A stretch of 64,000 nucleotides of DNA. Source: Kitasatospora sp. NBC_00240. Lineage in GTDB: Bacteria; Actinomycetota; Actinomycetes; Streptomycetales; Streptomycetaceae. The DNA lies in assembly GCF_026342405.1 (NCBI RefSeq), contig NZ_JAPEMU010000001.1, forward strand, positions 9,238,001 to 9,302,000, read 5' to 3'. The notes under the pieces were generated by a model, which ran no database searches, was not told where the DNA came from, and saw nothing but the letters and a program-made list of their open reading frames with translations. A program made the position numbers and the translations under genes. The stretch's first letter is position 1. Every line of letters starts with the position of its first letter. Of this stretch, positions 41,835 through 51,291 are shown piece by piece.

Positions 41835-42745
41835 ATGGAGCACCACCTGACCAGGCTGCAGCTCGCGCACGCCGCCCGGGCCGCCGGCTGGTACGCCGAG
41901 TTGGAGGTCCGCGCGCCGGACGGGTCGTGGCGGGCCGACGTGATGACCTCCTCCCCGGACGGCGCCCGCCGCACGGCCTGGGAGGCGCAGCTCTCCCCGA
42001 TCACCGGTGGCGAGCTCCACGAGCGAACCCGTCGCTATGTCGGTGACGGCATCTCCGTGTGCCGGGTGGCCTTGTCCTCGCGGCTGCGGGTGGGCGCGGA
42101 GCCGTCGGTGGTCGCCTCCGCGCCCCGGCCGGGTGGCACGGAGCGGTGGAGCGTGGGCACCGGCCTGTGCAGGTTCGCCGTCGTCCCGTGCCGCAAGAAG
42201 TGCCGCTGTCCGCACGGCCACGGCCGCTGGGAGCGTCAACGTGCCGCTGGACGACTTCGTGGTCTGGGCGCTGGGCGACCGTGTCGTCCCGCACCAGGTG
42301 CCGGCCGGGGAGGGCGATCACCGGGTGCTGTGGACGGCGCCGATGTACATCGTGCAGGAGGCGGCGTTCGCCGCGACCGACCGCGAGCACCGGGCCAAGC
42401 GGACGAGCGAGGAGCGGCGACGTCGGCCGGAGCGGTACGCCGCGTCGGCGGAGGGGCAGGACTGGCGGGCTGTCATGCCCATGGGGCGGCGCTTCCGGCT
42501 GGAGGCCGCGGCCGCCGGTGGGCCGAGGGCGACAGCGGGGCGGCCGGCGCGTCTGGGCCACGACAAGATCACTGATCTCCGGTGGGCGGGTGGCCTGCCT
42601 GTCTACGTCTCCGGCCGGCCGTACGCCGTCCTGCGCCCGGCCGTCGACCGCGCGGTTTGGACCGACCTGGCCGGGCTGGTGGTGCTGACGGCAGGCGACG
42701 CCGAGCGGCGGGCGATCGCCGACCGCGCGCCCGCCCTCACCTCGG
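41835..42745 (+). pseudogene. Frameshifted CoiA-like competence/nuclease gene
   Basis: Starts HHLTRLQLAHAARAAGWYAE, then WRADVMTSSPDGARRTAWEA and QLSPITGGELHERTRRYVGD, which is the PD-(D/E)XK-like front of CoiA-type proteins. At about 42232-42240 the coding moves one frame: VNVPLDDFVVWALGDRVVPH, MYIVQEAAFAATDREHRAK and GLPVYVSGRPYAVLRPAVD. The C-terminus runs out near 42745 into an NmrA fragment. Frameshift plus truncation, so inactive. Confidence 0.75.
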
Positions 42746-42752
42746 TGCCATG

Positions 42753-42993
42753 GGGGACGCGCCGTGCAACTACGTCGACTGCCGCGACATCGGGGACGTC
42801 GCCGCCGCCGCGCTCACCAGGGCCGACGTCGCGGGCGGCAACTACACGCTGACCGGACCGCAGGCCGTCGCCCACCCCGACCTCGCCGCCCGGCTGACCG
42901 CCCTGACCGGCTGCCGGGTGCGGTACGTCGACCTCGCCCCGCGGGACCTGCGCGAGCACCCTGGACGAGCACCGCGAGCACTTCCGACCGTAG
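42753..42993 (+). pseudogene. C-terminal relic of an NmrA/SDR NAD(P)H-binding protein
   Basis: Reads NYVDCRDIGDVAAAALTRAD, VAGGNYTLTGPQAVAHPDLA and RVRYVDLAPRDLREH. The remaining tail (LDEHREHFRP then TAG) lies one frame over. It is joined directly to the CoiA-like relic. Confidence 0.72.
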
Positions 42994-43106
42994 GCGGCCC
43001 TGGCACGCCGCCCGGGCCGGTGAAGCGGCGGCCGCGCCCACCGCCCGGACGAATTACGGCCCCGGGGGGCGGCTGGTTCAGCCGGACCGCTCCCGGGGCC
43101 GCGTTG

Positions 43107-43727
43107 TCACTCGAAGCGTGCGGGGTCGCCGGCCCCGCGCCGGACGATCTGCGCCTCGCCCTCGGAGAAGTCGACGACCGTCGTCGGCTCCGTACCGCAG
43201 TCGCCGGAGTCGACCACGGCGTCCAGCAGGTGGTCGAGCCGCTCCTTGATCTCCCAGCCCTGGGTCATCGGCTCGCTCTCGCCGGGGAGCAGCAGGGTGC
43301 TGGAGACCAGGGGTTCGCCGAGTTCGGCGAGCAGGGCGCGGGTGACGACGTGGTCGGGGATCCTGACCCCCACCGTCTTCTTCTTCGGGTGCATCAGTCG
43401 GCGCGGGACCTCCTTGGTGGCGGGGAGGATGAAGGTGTAGCTGCCCGGCGTCGCCGCCTTGACGGCGCGGAAGACGTCGTTGTCGATCTGGACGAACTGC
43501 CCCAGCTGGGCGAAGTTCTCGCACATCAGGGTGAAGTGGTGGCGGTCGTCGAGCCGCCGGATGGAGCGGATCCGTTCCAGGCCCTCGTGGTTGCCCATGC
43601 GGCAGCCGAGGGCGAAACAGGAGTCGGTCGGATACGCGATGAGGGCGTCGGAGCGGATGCTGTCGACCACGGTGCCGATGGTGCGGGCCTGGGGGGTCTG
43701 CGGGTGCACGTCGAAGTACTTCGCCAT
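43107..43727 (-). CDS. YrdC/Sua5/YciO family protein
   Basis: 206 residues. YrdC fold: ARTIGTVVDSIRSDALIAYP, TDSCFALGCRMG, KRRs replaced by RIRSIRRLDDRHHFTLMCEN, PGSYTFILPATKEVPRRLMH and VGVRIPDHVVTRALL. Relatives make threonylcarbamoyl-AMP for tRNA t6A; short YciO-type proteins like this may have another role, and the chromosome should carry a separate essential Sua5. Converges with CoiA/NmrA relics. Confidence 0.88.
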   Translation of the reverse strand: MAKYFDVHPQTPQARTIGTVVDSIRSDALIAYPTDSCFALGCRMGNHEGLERIRSIRRLDDRHHFTLMCENFAQLGQFVQIDNDVFRAVKAATPGSYTFILPATKEVPRRLMHPKKKTVGVRIPDHVVTRALLAELGEPLVSSTLLLPGESEPMTQGWEIKERLDHLLDAVVDSGDCGTEPTTVVDFSEGEAQIVRRGAGDPARFE

Positions 43728-43833
43728 CGGCCGACCCTACGGGATCCACCCGGCGGACGGGAGCGGCCGCGCCCGTGGCCCTGTGCCCCGCGGTCCGTGC
43801 TCGGTGCTCACCCGGCGCACCGTGCGGCCGCGG

Positions 43834-45078
43834 TCAGAACCAGTGCAGGCAGTGCGGGGGGCGCTCGGCGCGGAAGAGGGCGTCGGCGAGGGCGGCCGCG
43901 CCCGGGTGGTGGGCCCGGACGTGTCCGGCCCGCACCAGCGTGCTCGGGGCGGTGCCGCCGAGGTAGACCGAGCCCAGGTCGCGCACGTCCAGGGACAGGT
44001 CGGGCTCCCGGTCGGTCGGGACGCAGTCGGCCTTGCCGTCCCGCACGCTCAGCAGGTGGCGCCCGCTCTCGCCGAGGAACGGGTCCTGGACGTCGAGGAC
44101 GAGCTCGCCGTCGGTGGACCAGCCGCGCGCGGTCAGCGCGCGAGGGACGTCCAGCAGGCGCACCCAGAGCCAGTCGGTGTCGTTGCTCACCGTGCCGGCG
44201 CGGAAGTCGGCGAGCTGCCAGCGCAGCGGGTGCCCGGGCGGGACGTGCTTGAACACGACCTGGGAGACCAGGTCGTGGCCGAGGACGAAGCGGGCCAGGG
44301 CCGTGAAGACGGCGTCGTCGGTGGCGATGGTCTCGTCGACCGTCAGGGTCCTGGCCTCGTCGACCGAGTAGCTGGCGTACCCGTCGGGGACGCCGTCGGC
44401 GTCCCGGTGCACGGCGACGAAGCGCGGCGCAGGCGAGACCGGTGGCTGCCCCGCGCCCACGGCCCACCAGCGGGGCGGGCGGGACAGCGCGCCGGGCTGG
44501 GTACGGCGGTACCGGTCGTAGACCTCCTCCAGGATCTTGCCGCACGCGCTCCGGCGCAGCAGCTCGACCGAGCCCCCGTCCGGGGTGCCGTGCGGGTCGC
44601 TCGCCGGTGCGCCGGCCTCGGCGCGGGCCCGTGGCGTGGCGAGCGCGGCCCCGTGGCGCGCCACCGTCAGCCGCGCGGTGCTGGTCGCGGGCCCGTAGCC
44701 GAACCTGCCGTAGATCGTGGCCTCCGAGGCCAGCAGCACGGAGAGGAACTCCCCGCGGGCCCGCAGCTCGGCGAGCTGATGGCGCATCATCGAGCTGAGC
44801 AGGCCCCGGCGCCGGTGCGAGGGCAGGACCCCGACGGCGGTCACCCCGGCGGCCGGGACGAGGACCTCTCCGGGCAGGGTCAGTTCGAAGGAGTACGCGG
44901 CGGCGGTGCCCACGGGCCGCCCGTCCGCCGTCACGGCCAGCACGCCGCGGTCCATCTCCAGCGCCGCCCACCACAGCTCGCTGCCCTGGGCCGGGCTCTC
45001 CGGGAAACGCGCGAACGCGGTGTAGGCCGTGTCGACGAAGACCTCGAGGTCCTCATCGGTCGTGGAACGAATCTCCAT
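43834..45078 (-). CDS. Eis-like GNAT N-acetyltransferase
   Basis: 414 residues from ATG 45078 (GAGGAGG upstream). First GNAT lobe has the acetyl-CoA loop VTAVGVLPSHRRRGLLSSMM; the middle lobe contains FGYGPATSTARLTV and the C-terminal sterol-carrier-like part ends HCLHWF, whose terminal carboxylate serves as base in Eis. Eis proteins acetylate many amines, including aminoglycosides. Likely cytoplasmic hexamer by family. Confidence 0.88.
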   Translation of the reverse strand: MEIRSTTDEDLEVFVDTAYTAFARFPESPAQGSELWWAALEMDRGVLAVTADGRPVGTAAAYSFELTLPGEVLVPAAGVTAVGVLPSHRRRGLLSSMMRHQLAELRARGEFLSVLLASEATIYGRFGYGPATSTARLTVARHGAALATPRARAEAGAPASDPHGTPDGGSVELLRRSACGKILEEVYDRYRRTQPGALSRPPRWWAVGAGQPPVSPAPRFVAVHRDADGVPDGYASYSVDEARTLTVDETIATDDAVFTALARFVLGHDLVSQVVFKHVPPGHPLRWQLADFRAGTVSNDTDWLWVRLLDVPRALTARGWSTDGELVLDVQDPFLGESGRHLLSVRDGKADCVPTDREPDLSLDVRDLGSVYLGGTAPSTLVRAGHVRAHHPGAAALADALFRAERPPHCLHWF

Positions 45079-45253
45079 AGCGCGTGCCGCCTCCTCGAAT
45101 CCCGGGCACCACGGCTGTGTGGTGCCCGGCCACAGTGCAGCGCCGACCCGCGCCCGGGGCAAGCGAATTACCGCCCGGTCCGTGCCGCTCGCGCTCGCGC
45201 TGGCGCCCGCTGCTCGCGGCCCGGCACGGGGGCGTGCGGCCCGGCCCCGGGGG

Positions 45254-45640
45254 TCAGAATAGGCCGAGGTGGTCCAGTGCGAGGTAGGCCGCCTCCACGT
45301 CGGTCATCCGGCCCCTGCGCAGAACGGTGGCGCGGAAGGTGTCCAGGGGCATCAGCACGAGGTCGACGAACTCGGTGCGCTCAAGGGTGGGTTCGGCGAC
45401 CTTGACGCAGTCGGCAGCGGCGAAGACGTGGCGCCGGACGTTGGGGTAGGCGTCGTCCCAGCAGGTGGTGACGGCCTGAAGGGTGCCCCGGTGGCCGGTC
45501 TCCTGGAGGACTTCGGCGGCGGCGGCCGGCTCGTCGTCGGGTTCCACGAAGCCGCCCGGCAGTTCGTGCAGGAAGGCGGCCGGACCGGGGCGGAACTGGC
45601 GGGCGAGGATCACCCGCCGGTCGGGGGTGAGGGCAAGCTC
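45254..45640 (-). pseudogene. Nudix hydrolase fragment with a broken Nudix box
   Basis: ALTPDRRVILARQFRPGPAA, LHELPGGFVEPDDEPAAAAE, VLQETGH, then AYPNVRRHVFAAADCVKVAE and RMTDVEAAYLALDHLGLF. Close to actinobacterial ADP-ribose-type Nudix enzymes, but the box (normally ...REL-EETG) lacks its R-E pair, probably by loss of six bases, and the N-terminus is replaced by ROK sequence. Inactive by motif and truncation. Confidence 0.7.
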
Positions 45641-45995
45641 GGCCGCGGCGGGCCGCTCGGCTGCCAGCCGCCTTCGAGGGCGGTGCGGGTGATGGCGGTG
45701 CCGCTGGCGAGTCCTTCGAGGCAGCCGCGTGACCCGCAGGGGCGGGGGCGGCCGTGGAGGTCGACGCTGATGTGGCCGGGGTGGCCGGGGTGGCCGGGGT
45801 GGCCGGCGTTGCCGCTGGGGCTGGTGTGCAGGGTGCCGTCGATGACCAGGCCCGCGCCGACGCCCGTGGAGACGACCGGGTAGAGGGCGTTGCGGTGGTC
45901 GCGGGCGGCTCCGCGCCAGTGCTCGGCGACGGTCTTCGCCACGGCGTCGCCGCCGAGGACGACGGGCAGGCCCTCGACGGCGGGATGGGCGGCGA
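45640..45995 (-). pseudogene. ROK-family sugar kinase fragment
   Basis: Reads LPVVLGGDAVAKTVAEHWRG, NALYPVVSTGVGAGLVIDGT, HISVDLHGRPRPCGSRGCLE and GTAITRTALEGGWQP. These are the middle ATP-binding and zinc-site segments of ROK kinases. Both ends are missing. A 9-bp repeat turns the normal GHIGH into GHPGHPGHPGHI. Confidence 0.75.
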
Positions 45996-46000
45996 CCTGC

Positions 46001-46325
<325 letters not shown>

Positions 46326-46418
46326 ACGGCACCCGGCACCCGGCACGAACTACGCTGAGTCGCCCCGGGCCTCACGCCGGGCACGGCGGCCGGGGCCCGG
46401 CGCCGGGCCCCGGCCGGT

Positions 46419-47021
46419 CTACGGCCGGTGAAGCAGTTCGACGTCGAACTCCTCGAGCGCCTGCACCTGTACCCCTGCCGCCTGCGACGCCTTCGAACGC
46501 AGCTGCGCGTGCGGCCCCCGGGAGGCCTTCAGCGCCCCGCGGTCGCGGAAGATCGCGCCGACGCTCCCCGTCCCGCGCTCCCGGTCGATCAGCAGCGCGC
46601 CGCCGCTGAACCCGTCCAGCGACTCCAGCCCGGGGAGCGCGGTCGCCTCGAACGTCTCCACCAGCCGGTCGGCCGCCGCCGGGTCGAAGGCCAGGCGCAC
46701 CAGCCGGAACCCCGCCCCCGGCTGCGCGTCGCCCCGGCGGAACACCGCGGCCTCCCAGCCACCCACGGTGACCGTGCCGCCGAACACGCTCAGCAGCTCC
46801 TGGCGCCGGTCGTGCAGCGCCTCCCAGCTGTCCCGCTCGTTCTGCGCGCTCTCCCACCACGAGCCCAGCAGGATCTTCCCGAGCCGCCGGTCCGAGAAGA
46901 TGCTGAACCCCCGGTAGCCCGCCTGGTCGGAGAGCGAGCGGACGGACGTCGCCTTCAGCCCCTCCAGCGCCTCGTCGGCCAGTGCCGGATCACCGGTCAG
47001 GTAGATGGTGCGGACGTACAT
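46419..47021 (-). CDS. Monooxygenase-like dimeric barrel protein
   Basis: 200 residues from ATG 47021 with GGAG upstream. Two similar halves: VRTIYLTGDPALADEALEGL ... GYRGFSIFSDRRLGKILLGS and GFRLVRLAFDPAAADRLVET ... LDGFSGGALLIDRERGTGSV. This double pattern fits a fused pair of ABM (antibiotic biosynthesis monooxygenase)-like ferredoxin folds. No catalytic residues are certain; function unknown. Confidence 0.7.
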   Translation of the reverse strand: MYVRTIYLTGDPALADEALEGLKATSVRSLSDQAGYRGFSIFSDRRLGKILLGSWWESAQNERDSWEALHDRRQELLSVFGGTVTVGGWEAAVFRRGDAQPGAGFRLVRLAFDPAAADRLVETFEATALPGLESLDGFSGGALLIDRERGTGSVGAIFRDRGALKASRGPHAQLRSKASQAAGVQVQALEEFDVELLHRP

Positions 47022-47257
47022 GGCTGCGTCTCCGTCCCGGTCCGCCGTGGAACGGGCACCTCGCACCCGTCCCGCCCTCCTTCCATCGCACGCCCGACCC
47101 GCCCCCCGGTCAAACGCTGGAGCCGTTCCTTCGGCCTTCCGGGGCCCGCCCCGGCCGGGCCCCCGTGGGGGCGATCCCGTCGTATCGGCGGCCGCCGCCC
47201 GGCCCCCGCCGCGTCCTCGGCCCGCCCGCGTCCTCGGCCCGTGTCCCGCGGGCGGGG

Positions 47258-47496
47258 TCATCGTGCCGGGGCGTGTCCCGCACGGGCTGCGCGCCAGGCG
47301 GCCATGGCCCGGTCCCAGTCCTCGGCGGTGAGGGCGATCAACGAGGCCGGGAACAGGCCGTCCTCCTCCTTGGCGATGTGCTGGTGCAGGGCTTCGAGCG
47401 CGGTGGTCAGCTCGGCGCGATCCGCATTGCGGGTGAGGTCGACGGTGGCGATCAGCGTGGCGAGCTCGCGACGCTCGGTCTCCAACCGGTCCATTC
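47258..47496 (-). pseudogene. C-terminal hemerythrin fragment
   Basis: LETERRELATLIATVDLTRN, LHQHIAKEEDGLFPASLIAL, TAEDWDRAMAAWR. The HxxxEEDGLFP motif is the end of a hemerythrin HHE domain; the first two His motifs are missing, and the frame runs straight out of a ricin-like module of the GH59 relic. Confidence 0.72.
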
Positions 47497-48345
47497 CCGG
47501 TTCGAGCCGCCGTGGCAGTCCCACAGGACGATCTTGGAGCCGTCGCTGACGCCTCCGCGGTAGACGTCCAGGCACTTGCCGTTGACGCGGACCGTGCGGT
47601 CGGTGCCGACGGTCCAGTTCTGGCCCGCGCTGCCGTCGCATCCCCAGGTGCGCACCGCGGTCCCTTCGGGGTCGGCGGGTCCCGTTGCCGTCGAGGCAGC
47701 CCACCACCTTGTTGCCCCAGTCCGTGAGCCTGAGGGGGCCGGTGGCGGCGGTGGGCGGGCCGGTGGGGGTGACCGACAGGTTGTCGAACTGGTCGTTGCG
47801 GTAGCGGTCGCCGCCCAGGCCGACCATGCCGGTGGTGAAGGCGGTGTCGGTCACCGAGCCGACGGTGTTGCCGTCCACGGCGGCGGTGAGGGCCGGGCCG
47901 TCGACGGTCAGTGCCAGGTGGTGCCAGGTGTCGGTGCCGAGGACGGGGACGCTGCCGCTCCTCAGGACGGTGCTGCTGCCGTCGCCCGCGTTCCCGTCGT
48001 CCTCCTTGCTGGAGCGGACGAGGGACCAGGCACCGGTGTCGGACACCCCCAGGTAGTAGGCGTCGAACAGGGCGGGGTGCCGGCCCTGAACTCCCACACG
48101 GGCCATCAGCTGCACGGATCCTGGCCCTCGGAGGAGGGTGTCGCCGGCGACCGTGTAGTCGCTCCAGCTGAGGTCGCCGCCCATGGTGTAGGGGCGGTGG
48201 CGTCGTGGCTCTCGTTCCACACGATCGTCTTGGCCGGCGCCCGCTGGGTGAGGCAGCGGCCGCCGCGGCCGCCGGCGCAGGTGGTGGCCTCGTAGGCGCC
48301 CTGTTGCTGGGAGAGGGGTGATCGGCCGGACAGCTCCTAGCCGCC
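47485..48345 (-). pseudogene. C-terminal relic of a GH59 galactosylceramidase-like enzyme with ricin module
   Basis: Pieces in three frames: AYEATTCAGGRGGRCLTQRA, then YTMGGDLSWSDYTVAGDTLL and DAYYLGVSDTGAWSLVRSSK, the lectin-like domain (HHLALTVDGPALTAAVDGNT), and a ricin module (DWGNKVVGCLDGNG; NGKCLDVYRGG). The GH59 catalytic barrel and signal peptide are absent. At least two frameshifts. Confidence 0.7.
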
Positions 48346-48990
48346 GCCGATGCCGCCCTGGCCGGCGACCATGGTCAGGTTCAGCCGGGTCACGGCCCGG
48401 GCCAGGCCCGGCGTCCGTTCGGTGAGCCGGTCGGTGAGTGCGGCGATCCGCCGGGCGTGGGTCCTGCGGTCGTGGCGTGAGAGCACGAGGCGCAGGTGCC
48501 CGTGGGCGGCCAGCGCCGCCAGGACGGCATCGGCGTACGGCGCCTGCGCGGGGGGAGCGTCACCGCGGACGAGTCCGGCCACCCGCACCTGCAGGTCGAG
48601 GGCTTGGCGCGGATCGTCGACCGCCACCCGCCGGTGCGGCTCGACGGGGCCGTGCGGGTCCCGGTCGGCCATCGTCGTGATGCCGAGGACGGTGAGCTGC
48701 TCCTCGACGGCCTCCAGCGTGTCCTCGCGGCTGCGCCTGATCCACGACTTCCAGCTGCGGGGCCGTTCGCCCAGCTCGGTCAGTAGTGCGTCCAGGACGC
48801 GGTCGCCGGTGGGGTCAGCGAGGGCGACCTGGACGCGGCCGTCCCCGTCCTCGGTGGCGGCCCCCCGCCGGGCGAGTTCGGCCAGGGCGGCGGCGCGTAC
48901 CAGGTAGCCGGCGCGGGTGCGGTCCTGCAGCGACCCGGTCCGGGTGTCGAAGGCCAGCAGGTAGGCGGCCAGATGCAGTCCACGGCTCAT
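48337..48990 (-). CDS. GPP34 (GOLPH3-like) family protein
   Basis: 217 residues from ATG 48990. GPP34 pattern: HLAAYLLAFDTRTGSLQDRT, GYLVRAAALAELARRGA, RSWKSWIRRSREDTLEAVEE, then PYADAVLAALAAHGHLRLVL. The eukaryotic family binds PI4P at the Golgi; bacterial members are soluble and of unknown role, expanded in streptomycetes. Its 3' end abuts the GH59 relic. Confidence 0.85.
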   Translation of the reverse strand: MSRGLHLAAYLLAFDTRTGSLQDRTRAGYLVRAAALAELARRGAATEDGDGRVQVALADPTGDRVLDALLTELGERPRSWKSWIRRSREDTLEAVEEQLTVLGITTMADRDPHGPVEPHRRVAVDDPRQALDLQVRVAGLVRGDAPPAQAPYADAVLAALAAHGHLRLVLSRHDRRTHARRIAALTDRLTERTPGLARAVTRLNLTMVAGQGGIGGG

Positions 48991-49217
48991 GCCACCGACG
49001 ATACGGCGCGCTTTCGCGTCCGCCGTCAACCCGAGGGACCAACTCGACCTCCGCCCTGAGGGGTACCCGGCCGGCCGCCGCCTGCCGTCCACCGCCTGCC
49101 GGTGCCCGGTGCCCGGGTCCGGTGCCGGTCCCTGCGCCCGGCGCCTGGTGGTGCGGAAGCGGTCGAGGTCGGCCAGGCTGAGGGAGGAGTGGACCGACAG
49201 CGAAAGGGAGACCCCGC

Positions 49218-50420
49218 ATGCGCATCCTCCTGGTGGGAGCCGGCGGCGTCGGCGGCGCCGTCACCCGCATCGCCGCCCGCCGCGACTTCTTCGAACACTT
49301 CGTCGTCGCCGACTACGACGGGGAGCGCGCCGCCGCCGTGGCCGCCTCGGCGGACGACACCCGCTTCACCGCGGCCCGCGTCGACGCCTCCGACCAGCCG
49401 GCCGTCGAGGACCTCCTCGCCCGGCACCGCTGCGACGTCCTCCTCAACGCCACCGACCCGCGGTTCGTCATGCCGCTCTTCCGCGCCGCCCTCGCGGCCC
49501 GGGTGAACTACCTCGACATGGCGATGTCGCTCTCCAGCCCGCACCCCGAGCGGCCGCACGAGCTGACCGGCGTCAAGCTCGGCGACGAGCAGTTCGCGCT
49601 GGCCCCCGAGTGGGAGCGGGCGGGCCGGCTCGCCCTGGTCGGCATCGGCGTGGAACCCGGACTCTCCGACGTGTTCGCCCGCCACGCCGCCGACGAGCTG
49701 TTCGACGAGATCGAGGAACTCGGCGTCCGCGACGGCGCCGACCTCACCGTCGACGGCTACGACTTCGCCCCCTCGTTCTCGATCTGGACGACCATCGAGG
49801 AGTGCCTCAACCCGCCCGTCGTCTACGAGCGGGACCGCGGCTGGTTCACCACCCCGCCGTTCAGCGAGCCCGAGGTCTTCGACTTCCCCGAGGGCATCGG
49901 CCCGGTCGAGTGCGTCAACGTCGAGCACGAGGAGGTGCTCCTGATGCCGCGCTGGATCGACGCGAAACGCGTCACCTTCAAGTACGGCCTCGGGCAGGAG
50001 TTCATCGACGTCCTGCGCACACTCCACAAGCTCGGCCTCGACCGTACCGAGCCGGTCAAGGTCGGCGACGTTCTGGTCGCGCCCCGCGACGTGGTCGCCG
50101 CCTGCCTGCCCGACCCGGCCACCCTCGGCGACCGGATGCGTGGCAAGACCTGCGCCGGCACCTGGGTCAAGGGCACCAAGGACGGCGCCCCGCGAGAGGT
50201 CTACCTCTACCACGTCGCCGACAACGAGGTGACGATGGCCGAGTACGGCTCCCAGGCCGTCGTCTGGCAGACCGCCGTCAACCCGGTCGTCGCCCTCGAA
50301 CTGATCGCCACCGGCACCTGGACGGCCACCGGCGTCCAGGGCCCCGAGGCACTGGCACCCCGCCCCTTCCTCGACCTCCTCAACGCCTACGGCGCGCCCT
50401 GGGGCCTGCGCGAGATGTGA
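49218..50420 (+). CDS. Saccharopine dehydrogenase family protein
   Basis: 400 residues. N-terminal Rossmann fold: ILLVGAGGVGGAVTRIAARR (GxGxxG), then VDASDQPAVEDLLARHRCDV and LLNATDPRFVMPLF. The C-terminal domain has GIGVEPGLSDVFARHAADEL and YHVADNEVTMAEYGSQAVVW. Related enzymes (Lys1/Lys9-like) form or break C-N bonds with NAD(P); the substrate here is not evident. GGGAGACC precedes ATG. Terminator follows. Confidence 0.88.
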   Translation: MRILLVGAGGVGGAVTRIAARRDFFEHFVVADYDGERAAAVAASADDTRFTAARVDASDQPAVEDLLARHRCDVLLNATDPRFVMPLFRAALAARVNYLDMAMSLSSPHPERPHELTGVKLGDEQFALAPEWERAGRLALVGIGVEPGLSDVFARHAADELFDEIEELGVRDGADLTVDGYDFAPSFSIWTTIEECLNPPVVYERDRGWFTTPPFSEPEVFDFPEGIGPVECVNVEHEEVLLMPRWIDAKRVTFKYGLGQEFIDVLRTLHKLGLDRTEPVKVGDVLVAPRDVVAACLPDPATLGDRMRGKTCAGTWVKGTKDGAPREVYLYHVADNEVTMAEYGSQAVVWQTAVNPVVALELIATGTWTATGVQGPEALAPRPFLDLLNAYGAPWGLREM

Positions 50421-50430
50421 GCGACCCGCA

Positions 50431-50460
50431 CGGCCCGGCCCTCCCACGAGGGCCGGGCCG
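50431..50460. terminator. Terminator between convergent genes
   Basis: CGGCCCGGCCCT pairs perfectly with its complement around CCCACG, 11 bases after the dehydrogenase stop and 22 before the cupin stop; serves both. Confidence 0.85.
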
Positions 50461-50481
50461 CCCGCCGATTCCGGCGCCGTC

Positions 50482-50979
50482 CTACTCGGCCGCCGCCTCC
50501 AGGGTGGCGCGCCAGAGCGGGCTGTCGACGTAGTGGTTGTCGTACTGCTCGGAGGAGTCCTTGATCTCCTGCGGGCTCGCCTCACCGCGCATCACCCGGC
50601 CGAGCAGGCGCAGGTAGTCGAAGCGCGGCATGCCCGGGGTGAAGGTGAACAGCACGTCGGCCTCGGAGCCCGGGGCCGCCGCGAAGGCGTGCGGGGTGTG
50701 CGGCGGGACCAGCAGGAAGTCGCCCTCCTCCAGCGTCTTCACCTCGTCGTCCACCAGCACCCGGAGCGAGCCGCCGATGACGAAGAACAGCTCCGAGGCG
50801 CGGGTGTGGAAGTGGGCCGGGGCGCCGACGGCACCCTTGGCGAAGGACGAGCGGTAGCTGGTGACCGGGCTGCCGTCGGTGCCGCAGTCGGCCAGCAGGG
50901 TCATCGTGCTGCTCGGGTCGCTGGTGGTCTCGGCGGTGGCGGCGCGGGTCAGCAGCGGCTTCAGCGGGCTGGTGGTCAT
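50482..50979 (-). CDS. Cupin domain protein
   Basis: 165 residues. Cupin motif 1: PAHFHTRASELFFVIGGSLR (two His, Glu), motif 2: VPPHTPHAFAAAPG (His). Single-domain cytoplasmic cupin, probably metal-binding. ATG 50979 has GGGGAG upstream; an in-frame ATG six codons earlier is possible. Confidence 0.88.
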   Translation of the reverse strand: MTTSPLKPLLTRAATAETTSDPSSTMTLLADCGTDGSPVTSYRSSFAKGAVGAPAHFHTRASELFFVIGGSLRVLVDDEVKTLEEGDFLLVPPHTPHAFAAAPGSEADVLFTFTPGMPRFDYLRLLGRVMRGEASPQEIKDSSEQYDNHYVDSPLWRATLEAAAE

Positions 50980-51291
50980 GGTGTCTCCCCTGGTCATGGG
51001 CCGTTCCGGCGTTCCCTCCCGGCCTTGTGGCCACAACTCTATGCGGGGGAAAGACCCATGAAATGGTTCATTGGTGGTATGAAATCGTGGGTCAATTTGG
51101 CGCTGTCCTGCAGTGGCCGATGCCGACAGCTGTCCCGTCGCTACCGGATTTCGCACCGCCGTCGGCCCGTCGCGTCGGCCCTGCCGCGGTCCGCGCCGGC
51201 GCCGCGACCCCGGCCACGGCGGCACTCCGGGCTCTGCCTCCGGGGGATTTGACTGGCCAGCAGCCTGTTCGTGGGACTACGATCCGCCGCC
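50980..51291. other. Divergent intergenic region, cupin and S41 genes
   Basis: 312 bases holding both promoters. The middle (TGAAATGGTTCATTGGTGGTATGAAATCG, 51058 on) is unusually AT-rich, likely promoter DNA; TGAAATGG and TATGAAATCG repeat a GAAAT core. No gene seen. Confidence 0.45.

Noticed and set aside
43107..43727. Essential tRNA t6A Sua5 enzyme
   Set aside because: Short YciO-like form in an accessory region; the housekeeping copy is expected next to prfA/prmC elsewhere.
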